NCBI GenBank assembly: GCA_013388515.1
Contig: JACAFC010000118.1
Location: 1 to 38,500 of the forward strand
Source of the DNA: Ignavibacteriaceae bacterium
Lineage (GTDB): Bacteria > Bacteroidota > Ignavibacteria > Ignavibacteriales > Ignavibacteriaceae
DNA length: 38,500 nt
Direction: 5' to 3'
The first letter of the stretch is position 1. Every line of letters starts with the position of its first letter. The notes beneath the pieces were generated by a model. The model saw nothing but the letters and a program-made list of their open reading frames with translations, searched no databases and had not been told where the DNA came from. Both the position numbers and the translations under genes were made by a program. Positions 1 through 7,526 of the stretch are shown piece by piece.

Positions 1-34
1 CCTCTGGAAACTGCCCGCATTGAGGCTGACGGCT

Positions 35-50
35 CGTTATGGGCTGTGCA
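35..50. repeat. Inverted repeat arm 1 (candidate attC end)
   Basis: The plus strand reads CGTTATGGGCTGTGCA. Its reverse complement matches 494-509 at 15 of 16 positions, so the two arms flank the SnoaL-like gene. On the minus strand this arm follows the stop codon and would be the start (R'' side) of a cassette recombination site whose remainder lies mostly beyond the window edge. An ordinary inverted-repeat-bounded mobile element is the alternative. Confidence 0.5.
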
Positions 51-473
51 TCATTCTTTTTTGATTATTACTCCAGCTTTCATTAATGGATCCAATAAAT
101 TAGCAGCCCCTCCGTGTTCAATAATTTTTCCATCCTTAATTCGGTCAACATTTACTCCTGTAAAAGTAATTGGCTTTCCGGTTGGTTTCATACCAAACCA
201 TTCCTCCATAAATGTGCCAGTAACAAAATAACTCGTTACAACCCATTCACCTTCTGAGATTTGATTTTCGATGGTCAGTTTCAAATCGGGAAAGACACGT
301 CTTACGCCGAGCACGTGATCTGTTGCTCCTTTTATTCCGATCTTATAGTGCTTACCCTCATAAATCTCCACATAGTCTTCTGAAATGAATTCCCGGATGT
401 TAGATACATCTCCAGTGTTTTCTATTTCTTCTATGTATCGACGAATAATTGTTTTGTTATCAAATTTGTTCAT
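51..473 (-). CDS. SnoaL-like / ester-cyclase family protein (NTF2 fold)
   Basis: A 140-residue protein matching the small SnoaL-like polyketide-cyclase/ester-cyclase family in length and pattern. An N-terminal helix carries the usual 'RRYIEEI.NTGDVSNIREFISEDYVEI' pattern, and a later strand region holds 'GMKPTGKPITFTGV' followed by 'DRIKDGKIIEHGG', the typical end of these alpha+beta barrels. Members act on varied small molecules, and the substrate cannot be read from sequence. No signal peptide is visible, so it is probably cytoplasmic. The gene sits alone between two complementary 16-nt ends (35-50 and 494-509) and has only a 20-nt gap to the upstream end, as a gene in an integron cassette would. 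Family call is good; function unknown. Confidence 0.8.
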   Translation of the reverse strand: MNKFDNKTIIRRYIEEIENTGDVSNIREFISEDYVEIYEGKHYKIGIKGATDHVLGVRRVFPDLKLTIENQISEGEWVVTSYFVTGTFMEEWFGMKPTGKPITFTGVNVDRIKDGKIIEHGGAANLLDPLMKAGVIIKKE

Positions 474-493
474 ATCAATAGTAGTGATTTATT

Positions 494-632
494 TGCATAG
501 CCCATAACGGTTTCGGGCTTTGCGTTCGGGCGGGTTTCGGAGTACTAAACTGTCAACCAGCACTGAATCCCGCAAGGCGGGATACAAAGCTCCAAGTTTG
601 CACGTCACACCGTCTAACACAAAACCAGTGTT
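494..632 (-). other. attC-like imperfect hairpin between two genes
   Basis: This GC-rich stretch differs from its AT-rich surroundings and lies between the hydrolase stop and the SnoaL-like gene start. Read on the minus strand, it opens with CTAACACTGGTTTTG and closes with CGAAACCGTTATGGGC, so TAAC..GTTA and GGTTT..AAACC can pair. An inner TTGGAG/CTCCGA pairing and a perfect terminal hairpin ATCCCGC-aag-GCGGGAT (567-583) follow. GTTATGG resembles the integron core GTTRRRY, with one departure. A 63-codon ORF through this stretch is not a credible gene. No integrase lies in the window, so the site call is an inference. Confidence 0.45.
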
Positions 633-642
633 AGTTGATATA

Positions 643-1899
643 TTATTCTGTCCAACGATATTTTCTATAATCATTTTCAATTAGAGCCTGCATATCACCC
701 ATATTTTCAGATTTAAAAAATGAAATAATTAATTTTTGATATTTCCCGTTGTTTTTTAACTCGCTGAAAGTATGATTGTCGTTCGCAATGAATAAAATAT
801 GGTTTGGATAAATGGAAGCCAAAGCAATTTGCGAACGGTAATCTGCAGTGTGATCCCATCTTCCCGCAAGAATAAAAACTTTTGTCTTAAGACTATGTTG
901 GTTTATAAACTGCATTGCCAATGGTTGTATCTTATTTTTGTTATATGCTTCTATTAATGGCAAAGAAGAAAAATACAGGTTTTCAATATCGGGTTGTAAA
1001 ATATCATTCTTCAATTGGAAATTTTTTAATAATGGAAATATAAATTCGAACAACCGAACTCTAATAGGAATGCCATCTGTCGAAGTATAAAATTTTTGTA
1101 TCACGTTTATTTGATAGTCTTCCCGAAATTGATTGATAGCTGTAGTATCATTAGCAAGTAATATGTTCAATAACTTGTTTCTTTCAAAGTTCAGACTATC
1201 TGGTTTAACAAAAAAGTTTTGCCTCTGAAAAAGCTTTGCAATCATTGCCCTGCTTATTGTTTTTTGATCTATAAGCTGTTTAAATTTTTTCTCAAAGTGT
1301 GAATCCGCTTTTGTTGTTTCTTCCCAAAATTTGTCGTGGTTGATGCCTAGTTCTGCGTCTAAAAAATAATTTACAGATGCACCGGTAAATGCTTTGTCAA
1401 CATATTGCCCATAAAGACTTAAAAACTGATGTATTAAGAAACCTCCGCCGGATTGTCCATAAAGATAGATATGACCCGAATTGCCAACAATCTTTTTTCG
1501 CACTTCGTTGATGTCATTTACATATTGTTGCCACGAGTAAACTGTATATGCTTTTTCCCAATTCACATTGCCCGATGTATCTGTAACAAGGTTTTTTAAA
1601 TCACTATTGTTGTTACGTCCAATTATACCTAAAACATTATAAGAGGTGTCAAATAGTGTTTCTTGCAGGTTGGCAATAGCTCCTTTTCGTACATAAAATT
1701 GTTGTGCGTCTGCAATAATAAAAACCGTTGGTTTGGAACTATCAAAGATGCGTCCAAATTCATAGGAAACTGTGGTTTTTCCATTTTTTGGGTTCGCATA
1801 ATCAATAGGAACGGAAATTGTGTGGAAAAGAAATTTGTCTTGTCCAAAGAGTAATAGTTGGAAATTAATGCAAAAGAAAAAGATAAATCGTCTGTGCAT
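643..1899 (-). CDS. Alpha/beta-hydrolase family protein with signal-like N-terminus
   Basis: A 418-residue protein of the alpha/beta-hydrolase fold, probably a peptidase or esterase. The nucleophile elbow is GQSGGG with Ser150. The acid is likely the Asp of 'AGRWDHTAD' and the catalytic His that of 'NDNHTF', in the correct order. The first 20 residues are hydrophobic and end in FGQ, compatible with export to the periplasm. The substrate is unknown; the size and the proline-bearing 'VPIDYANP' strand recall exported tripeptidyl-peptidase-like hydrolases. A promoter resembling the Bacteroidota consensus lies upstream (1923-1954). The stop codon abuts the attC-like hairpin, so the gene may belong to a cassette array, although no complementary end is seen at its 5' side. 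Confidence 0.75.
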   Translation of the reverse strand: MHRRFIFFFCINFQLLLFGQDKFLFHTISVPIDYANPKNGKTTVSYEFGRIFDSSKPTVFIIADAQQFYVRKGAIANLQETLFDTSYNVLGIIGRNNNSDLKNLVTDTSGNVNWEKAYTVYSWQQYVNDINEVRKKIVGNSGHIYLYGQSGGGFLIHQFLSLYGQYVDKAFTGASVNYFLDAELGINHDKFWEETTKADSHFEKKFKQLIDQKTISRAMIAKLFQRQNFFVKPDSLNFERNKLLNILLANDTTAINQFREDYQINVIQKFYTSTDGIPIRVRLFEFIFPLLKNFQLKNDILQPDIENLYFSSLPLIEAYNKNKIQPLAMQFINQHSLKTKVFILAGRWDHTADYRSQIALASIYPNHILFIANDNHTFSELKNNGKYQKLIISFFKSENMGDMQALIENDYRKYRWTE

Positions 1900-2243
1900 A
1901 AATGTCTTTTAGTATATATAATGAAATATATTATTCAAGCAAATTGTTTGCAAAAAATATGTGCCAACTATTATGATAAAATTTTACGAATGGAAAAATA
2001 TTTGGTCGGTTGGTAAGTATAGTCAGCCAGAGGTTGATAAATTTACAAGTTCATCAATCTACTCGCTTAAAACATAAATAAATTTTGGAAGGAGGGCAAG
2101 GGGGGAGCAAGATAAAGAGTCCGCCTACGGTGGATAAATATGAGTAAGAGAAAGATTAAGAAAAGAGGCATTGGATTTCTTACACAATTTTAACTTACAA
2201 AGTTGTGAGGTGAAAACTTGCTCAAAGGATAATAAAATCCTTT
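1900..2243. other. 344-nt gap without a gene
   Basis: Besides the promoter at 1923-1954, this gap holds a purine-rich run near 2085-2110, a small TCCGCC-tac-GGTGGA hairpin near 2130, and at 2224-2242 an AAAGGAT..ATCCTTT hairpin directly behind the stop codon of the next minus-strand gene, a weak intrinsic terminator. No convincing ORF or RNA gene is visible. Confidence 0.5.
1923..1954 (-). promoter_or_regulatory. Candidate Bacteroidota-type promoter of the hydrolase gene
   Basis: On the minus strand TTTG is followed after 20 nt by TATATTTC. The Bacteroidota sigma-ABfr consensus is TTTG-N19-21-TAnnTTTG, so only the final base differs. It lies about 24-55 nt upstream of the start codon. Confidence 0.5.
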
Positions 2244-2687
2244 TTAGCGGGAGATTATTTTTCTTTTTGCGAACAGTCCTAATAAAACATTTCCAAGATA
2301 AATGAGCTGCGCAAAAACAAATAACAGAGACAAAATTTGCATTGAATTACCAATTAGTTGGTGGTTTTCATTCACAACTTGCGATGGATTAATGCCAATA
2401 TAAAGAACGATAAAAATCAGAATTGTGGTGCCGACTGTAATAAGAACATGTATTCGAGTAATGGTAATGGAATAAAGAAATCGATTTGTCAACATATAAA
2501 GGAGCCATAAGAATAAAAGAAGCAGAGGAATTATCCATAACATAGCTTTTATTGGAACGCCAAACATTTCCTTATCTTGAAAATTCATTTTAGTTAGTTG
2601 GGAAAAAGTAAGCCCAACCAGTACGGCTATAGATGTAAGTAGCAGCAATTGGTATGAATCTTTTTTGATGTTAAATATTGTGCTCAT
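2244..2687 (-). CDS. Hypothetical four-helix membrane protein
   Basis: A 147-residue protein with four strongly hydrophobic segments, near residues 13-30, 45-67, 75-103 and 115-138. It has a short cytoplasmic-looking start and a basic tail (AKRKIISR). No catalytic or binding motif is recognised. Proteins of this type occur widely in Bacteroidota without assigned function. It is transcribed alone, with a weak hairpin terminator right after the stop and a 130-nt gap to the next upstream gene. Codon use and composition resemble the neighbours. Confidence 0.6.
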   Translation of the reverse strand: MSTIFNIKKDSYQLLLLTSIAVLVGLTFSQLTKMNFQDKEMFGVPIKAMLWIIPLLLLFLWLLYMLTNRFLYSITITRIHVLITVGTTILIFIVLYIGINPSQVVNENHQLIGNSMQILSLLFVFAQLIYLGNVLLGLFAKRKIISR

Positions 2688-2820
2688 AGAATCTGATATT
2701 TAATTAAAATAAATTTTATTGTTTTGTTTGTTACCATTGCACCGACAATATGTTACCCAGTGAGCATATTACTTTGGTCTAATAATTTTATTACTTGAAA
2801 TTAAACAAGTAAAATGAAAT

Positions 2821-3753
2821 TTACTGCGCTAATTTTTTTATATAGTCAGGTGTGGGAGGATCATCCTTAAAGAAATCGCCTTTTTTGCCTTGAGATAAAG
2901 CCCAAATATCCAACCAGGAAATTCCCCAATTGCCAAACTTTGTTATTTCGGTTTGATATAATTCATCTTTTAGAGTTTCATCCATGCTTATAAAATTGTA
3001 ACCATTTTTCTTAAGCATAATTGCAAGCGAATCAATATAATTGGAATTTAACCAGCTGGCATGCATTAGTAAAATTTGATTAATGTTTTTCCCAAATAAT
3101 TTTTGTGACTGGTTTTCAAAAAAGTGCAGTTTCTTTTCCATGTAGGTTATGTAGTCACCTCCGATTTTCGCAGCAAGAGTGAAATCATTTTTTTCTTTAG
3201 CACGCTTATAAGCAACTGCAAAAACATAATCCTCATTATCAATAGTAACCGGAGCAATTTTATAATTTATAGACTTTAAAAAGTTAGTTAATGAATCGTA
3301 TTTCTCCTTTGTATTGCCGATATGCAGAAACGGGTGACGAAAGTATTTAAGTGATTTATACCTTTCAGCGAGAATTTGTTTTGATATTAATTCACCTTTC
3401 AACACATCTTGCGCAAAATCTGCAAAAGATACTTTGTTGTAATCCGGATGAGAAAATGTATGATTTCCCAGCTCTAAATTATTATCAAGCCACTTTTCCA
3501 AAAGTGAAACTTGAAATTTATTAACACTATCATTGGAATAAAGTTTTCGTTCATTTACAAAGCCAATTGCCGGGATATTATGTTTTTTTAGTGAATTAAT
3601 TATCCCATCCATTAGTTTTCTTTGGAAGGCTGTATCATTCATCCCATAGGAAACTACCGGCAAATCATCAATTGTAAAACAAATATTTTTGTTTTGTGCA
3701 GAAATGATTTGAATAAAAAAGAAAAGGAGAAGTATTACAAAGTGTATTTTCAT
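2821..3753 (-). CDS. Secreted polysaccharide deacetylase (NodB domain, CE4)
   Basis: A 310-residue CE4-family protein. A signal peptide occupies residues 1-20 (hydrophobic core, ending ISAQ). The mature part opens with motif 1 'FTIDDLP' (Asp29/Asp30; the second Asp typically binds metal), followed by motif 2 'HTFSH' (His98, His102) and 'FRHPFLH', resembling motif 3. These enzymes remove N-acetyl groups from chitin-like polymers or peptidoglycan using a divalent metal. The C-terminal half carries an extension with 'LLMHAS' and 'GYNFISMDETLKDE', where the last catalytic His is expected. It starts 12 nt after the upstream membrane-protein gene, so the two probably form an operon. The substrate is not determinable. 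Confidence 0.85.
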   Translation of the reverse strand: MKIHFVILLLFFFIQIISAQNKNICFTIDDLPVVSYGMNDTAFQRKLMDGIINSLKKHNIPAIGFVNERKLYSNDSVNKFQVSLLEKWLDNNLELGNHTFSHPDYNKVSFADFAQDVLKGELISKQILAERYKSLKYFRHPFLHIGNTKEKYDSLTNFLKSINYKIAPVTIDNEDYVFAVAYKRAKEKNDFTLAAKIGGDYITYMEKKLHFFENQSQKLFGKNINQILLMHASWLNSNYIDSLAIMLKKNGYNFISMDETLKDELYQTEITKFGNWGISWLDIWALSQGKKGDFFKDDPPTPDYIKKLAQ

Positions 3754-3765
3754 TTTATTTAAGAT

Positions 3766-4173
3766 TTATTTTGAATTTTTAAGAAAGCTATGAATCAAGA
3801 AAGACAACGCTGTTTCGATTACCCCAATTACAAAATAAATGTACTGAAGCCAATGCCCTCCGCCAATAATATTTACCTGAACAAATATCCAAATAATTAA
3901 TCCTAAACCAAAAGTAGCTCCAACAATTCCTGCATATTCATGCTTGCGGATTGTGAGTACTGCAGCTGTTCCTTGCCCAACACCATTTACTAACAATAAA
4001 ATAATCCCTGGAATGAGGAAATTATTAAATGGTGAATTGTTTAAAAGCTCGACTGACATTTCTAAGAGTTTACCGGAAGGATAGAGTATTATTAATAATC
4101 CAGAAACAAAAGCGCCTAGTGCAACAAATACTTGGATGATAAATTGAAAAGAGAATATGACAGTCTTCATCAT
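3766..4173 (-). CDS. Hypothetical four-helix membrane protein
   Basis: A 135-residue protein with four hydrophobic segments, near residues 8-30, 47-70, 80-103 and 108-128, the last containing glycines and a conserved-looking 'GGGHWLQYIYFVIGVIE'. No known motif is recognised. Two consecutive ATG codons open the gene and either may be used. The polysaccharide deacetylase gene follows 12 nt downstream, suggesting co-transcription. On the opposite side the histidine-kinase gene diverges; a TAACTTTG motif on the minus strand (4208-4215) fits the Bacteroidota -7 element, although no well-spaced -33 element is visible. Confidence 0.6.
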   Translation of the reverse strand: MMKTVIFSFQFIIQVFVALGAFVSGLLIILYPSGKLLEMSVELLNNSPFNNFLIPGIILLLVNGVGQGTAAVLTIRKHEYAGIVGATFGLGLIIWIFVQVNIIGGGHWLQYIYFVIGVIETALSFLIHSFLKNSK

Positions 4174-4352
4174 GGCTTAACCTGTAGTTACGAAAATGTA
4201 ATTTGAGCAAAGTTAATAAGTTTCTAATCAATATAACCTAAATGATGTTCCATCTCAATAGATCTGCTGTTATTTTGAATTACATTCAAAACATTTCTAT
4301 TTTAGCCACAGTAAATTTTAAGTTAACAACTTATAATTTTTATTCTTTAAAC

Positions 4353-5564
4353 ATGTCCTCATCAAAAACTTTAAATAAAGAAATTACAGGCAAATCAACG
4401 GCAAATGCTTTAGCTGATTCGTTCGAAGAAAAATTTCGGCTTCTATTAGATACAGTTGAGGATTTTATTTTCATTTTAGATTCAAACGGTTGTTTCGAAA
4501 GTGCAAGCTACAGAGGAGCTATTAATCTTGGGTTCCTTCCTAATGAACTTCGCAAAAAGCACATTACAGAAATAGTTGTAGATAAGAATAAGCAAATATT
4601 AATAAGTTCGATTCAGCAAGCACTTGCATCGCAAAAACAAATCAGCTTTAATTTGTATTTCCTTTCCAAATCTCACGAAGAAATAAAGCATCAAGTAACC
4701 ATTCGTCCAATAATGAACGGCAGTGGAGTTACCGGGTTAATTGGAATATGCAAAAACCTAAGTAAAGAGATTGCACATCAGGAAAAAATTACCGCTCTTA
4801 AAGGTAATCTTTTAGAAGCAGATCGTCTCTTAAAAGTTGAACGTCAAAGAACCGATCGTCAAAAAGTGTTACTTGAAGAATTGAATAGGTTGAAAAATGA
4901 ATTCATTTCACAATTCTCTCATGAGATGAGGACACCTCTGTCAACAATAATAGGGTTCTCTGAAGCTATATGCTCGGATGATGAATTAACTGATTCGAGG
5001 AAAACTGAATTCCAATTAGAAATTCTTAAAGAAGCTAAAAGGTTAGCAAAAGCCATTGATGAAGCTTTAGAATTGACCAATTTGGATTCGGGGCGTGGAA
5101 TATTGGTTTTATCGGAGCTCAATTGTATCGAACTATTAAAAAATGTGATCTTTTCGAATAAAATTGATGCAAAAAATAAAAATATAACTCTAGAATTTGA
5201 ACTTCCTGAAGAAAAATGCATTATAAAAGCGGATAAAGAACGTCTTATTGATGTATTTGATTCTCTACTAAAAAACTCAATTAAGCATTCCCCAAGGGGC
5301 AGCAAAATAAAAGTTTTCGGTCAAATTTTTCCTCAAGAAATTGAACTAGTCTTTACAGATACGGGTAGAGGCATTTCTCAAAATGACTCTAAAAAGCTGT
5401 TAAACCCTTCGAAATCCTTTCAAAATATCAGCAAAGCTAAATCTGAGACAGGCATTGGCTTGGATTTTGCTAAGAAGATCGTGGATTTACACAATGGATA
5501 TATGGATATCCAAAGTGAAGTTGATAAAGGCACAACCTTTATCATAAAATTACCACGAAATTAA
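4353..5564 (+). CDS. PAS-domain sensor histidine kinase
   Basis: The chosen ATG gives 403 residues; an upstream in-frame start would add 37 hydrophobic residues unlike the family. A PAS domain spans roughly residues 25-140 ('FRLLLDTVEDFIFILDSNGCF'), a coiled-coil linker 145-185, the dimerisation/phosphoacceptor domain 180-250 with His190 in 'SHEMRTP', and the ATPase domain thereafter: N box 'DSLLKNSIKH', G1 'DTGRGIS', G2 'ETGIGLDFAKKIV'. There is no transmembrane segment, so it senses a cytoplasmic signal. The sigma-54 regulator gene begins 24 nt downstream and is the obvious partner. It heads a co-directional cluster of STAS and PP2C genes. Confidence 0.9.
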   Translation: MSSSKTLNKEITGKSTANALADSFEEKFRLLLDTVEDFIFILDSNGCFESASYRGAINLGFLPNELRKKHITEIVVDKNKQILISSIQQALASQKQISFNLYFLSKSHEEIKHQVTIRPIMNGSGVTGLIGICKNLSKEIAHQEKITALKGNLLEADRLLKVERQRTDRQKVLLEELNRLKNEFISQFSHEMRTPLSTIIGFSEAICSDDELTDSRKTEFQLEILKEAKRLAKAIDEALELTNLDSGRGILVLSELNCIELLKNVIFSNKIDAKNKNITLEFELPEEKCIIKADKERLIDVFDSLLKNSIKHSPRGSKIKVFGQIFPQEIELVFTDTGRGISQNDSKKLLNPSKSFQNISKAKSETGIGLDFAKKIVDLHNGYMDIQSEVDKGTTFIIKLPRN

Positions 5565-5588
5565 ACTGACAAACTAAAAGGTCAAATA

Positions 5589-6971
5589 GTGAACAAATTA
5601 GTTTATATCGTCGATGACGAGCAGGCAATCTCTAAACTCCTTTCCTATTGGTTAAAGGATAAGTGGGGTTATGATATAGAAGTTTTTGGAACTGGGGAAG
5701 AAGCTCTTAAGAAATTATATCAAAAACCAGATCTTGTTTTATTAGATATAATGCTTCCTGGTATGGATGGTATGGAGGTGTTAAAGCGAATAAAGCAAAT
5801 CGATGAAAACCTTCCAGTTATAATGTTATCTGCACAAGGTAAAATAGAAGTTGCTTTAGAAGCACTGAAATATGGAGCATATGATTATTTTCCTAAACCG
5901 ATTGATCTCCAGAAATTGGAACCAGCGGTTAAAAATGCAATAAAAGGATATGATCTCACTAAAGAAATTGAAAACCTGCGTGACAATATTAAGAAAGAGT
6001 ATAGTTTTTCAAATATAGTTTCGGCAGACAGCCGTATGCAGGATGTCTTCAAGCTTGTAACTAAAGTATTAAATAATGACATCACAGTATTAATTTACGG
6101 CGAGAGTGGAACTGGAAAGGAACTTATTGCGCGAGCTATTCACTACAACGGAAACAGAAAAAATGCACCATTTGTGGTTGTTAATTGTGCTTCAATTCCA
6201 AGAGAATTACTTGAAAGCGAATTATTTGGCCATGAAAAAGGATCCTTTACAGGTGCGCATCAGAGAAAACTTGGGAAATTTGAAATTGCAAATGGTGGAA
6301 CCATATTTCTTGATGAAGTTGGCGAGCTTGAAATGTTATTACAAGCAAAACTGCTTCGTGTAATCCAAGAAAAAGCATTTGATAGAGTTGGAGGTACCGA
6401 ACTAATAAAAACAGATGTGAGAATTATATCAGCTACTAACCGCGATCTTAAAGAAGCAGTTGATAAAAAAGAATTCAGAGAAGATTTATTCTACCGATTA
6501 AACTCATTCCCGATTTATATTCCTCCGCTTCGTCATAGAAAAGGAGATATCCTTGTACTAGCTCAACATTTTCTTGAATCGCTAAGTAAAAAACTTGGAA
6601 AAGAAATAAAAGGATTCTCAAAGAAAGCACTTAAACTTATTTATGACTATCCATGGCCAGGAAATATCCGGGAAATGGAAAATACAATTGAAAGATGCAT
6701 GATAATCGCCGAACGTGATATAATTGATGTTGAAGATTTACCCACACACCTCCGCACAGCTGAATCTGTTATTGCCAGTGACTTCACAGGTAATATTTTC
6801 AATGACGACACAATAATACCTTTTGAAAATCTAAAAGAGGAATCAATTCGGCATGCTTTAAAAGTTACAAAAGGAAATATTGTAGAAGCTGCGAAAAAGC
6901 TTCATTTGGGGAGAGCAACAATATACAGGTTAATGGAAAGATATAATATTGAACACAAGGTTTTTGCCTGA
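5589..6971 (+). CDS. NtrC-family sigma-54-dependent response regulator
   Basis: A 460-residue bacterial enhancer-binding protein starting with GTG. The receiver domain (1-120) has phosphoacceptor Asp53 in 'LVLLDIMLPG' and Lys in 'FPKPID'. The AAA+ domain (about 140-380) carries Walker A 'GESGTGKE' from residue 171, 'GTIFLDEVGEL' as Walker B, and the sigma-54 contact loop GSFTGA at 218-223 (the usual form is GAFTGA). A Fis-type helix-turn-helix closes the protein ('GNIVEAAKKLHLGRATIYRL'). After phosphorylation it would hexamerise and remodel sigma-54 polymerase at -24/-12 promoters. The STAS gene follows within about 25 nt. A possible target promoter is seen at 25115-25129. Confidence 0.95.
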   Translation: MNKLVYIVDDEQAISKLLSYWLKDKWGYDIEVFGTGEEALKKLYQKPDLVLLDIMLPGMDGMEVLKRIKQIDENLPVIMLSAQGKIEVALEALKYGAYDYFPKPIDLQKLEPAVKNAIKGYDLTKEIENLRDNIKKEYSFSNIVSADSRMQDVFKLVTKVLNNDITVLIYGESGTGKELIARAIHYNGNRKNAPFVVVNCASIPRELLESELFGHEKGSFTGAHQRKLGKFEIANGGTIFLDEVGELEMLLQAKLLRVIQEKAFDRVGGTELIKTDVRIISATNRDLKEAVDKKEFREDLFYRLNSFPIYIPPLRHRKGDILVLAQHFLESLSKKLGKEIKGFSKKALKLIYDYPWPGNIREMENTIERCMIIAERDIIDVEDLPTHLRTAESVIASDFTGNIFNDDTIIPFENLKEESIRHALKVTKGNIVEAAKKLHLGRATIYRLMERYNIEHKVFA

Positions 6972-6995
6972 AAATTAAATTTGCGAAAGGCCGAT

Positions 6996-7337
6996 ATGGA
7001 TTACGTATACGAAACATACGAAGATGTTTTAATTCAAGTAGTTGACTTAACGCGTGCAACTCTTAAAGAAGCGAATGAATTTAAATCAACACTTTCCAAA
7101 AAAATAGAGGAAGGTTATAGAAAGATAGTAATTGATCTATCTCATTGTGAATTTATAGATTCAACTTTTCTAGGTGCATTGGTTGTTTCCTTAAAAAATG
7201 TTACAGCTTTGGGTGGTGATTTGAGGTTAGTTGGATTTCATCCGGCAGTTTACCAAATGATACAGCAGACAAAAATGTACAGAGTATTCGAAATATTCTC
7301 TACAAAAGATGCTGCAATAAAAAGCTACAACCCATAA
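6996..7337 (+). CDS. Stand-alone STAS-domain protein (anti-sigma antagonist type)
   Basis: The ATG at 6996 is preceded by AAAGG at a good distance, and a TTG 15 nt earlier is less likely. It gives 113 residues, a single STAS domain like SpoIIAA/RsbV. The phosphorylatable site is in 'CEFIDSTFLG' (Ser56). In partner switching such a protein is phosphorylated by an HATPase anti-sigma kinase and dephosphorylated by a PP2C phosphatase. Its sequence closely matches the last 110 residues of the giant downstream protein ('GGDLRLVGFHP' and 'NLTRAT/DLTRAT' are shared), so the two are paralogues. The presumed phosphatase is encoded two genes downstream; the kinase is not in the window. Confidence 0.85.
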   Translation: MDYVYETYEDVLIQVVDLTRATLKEANEFKSTLSKKIEEGYRKIVIDLSHCEFIDSTFLGALVVSLKNVTALGGDLRLVGFHPAVYQMIQQTKMYRVFEIFSTKDAAIKSYNP

Positions 7338-7526
7338 AAACCCGGCAGCACTTAATATCTAAATTCATGGTAGAGATGAACACAAAGCAATGTTAGTAAA
7401 GTATATCTTAGGTATCCTTTCTTAATATTGTATTTGGAGCTAAGCCAATAAACGGTGATTGTTCACTTCTTAAAATAGTGAGTTCTTTTCCTGTAAAACT
7501 GGAGTACAAAACGTTCGAGTAACTGG

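Noticed and set aside
489..680. 63-codon minus-strand ORF between the hydrolase and the SnoaL-like gene
   Set aside because: It overlaps the hydrolase 3' end and runs through the attC-like hairpin; composition reflects the GC-rich site, not a protein.
5589..6971. GSFTGA in the sigma-54 activator as a loss of function
   Set aside because: Phe, Thr and the glycines needed for sigma-54 contact are intact, and Ser for Ala at this place is a mild change.
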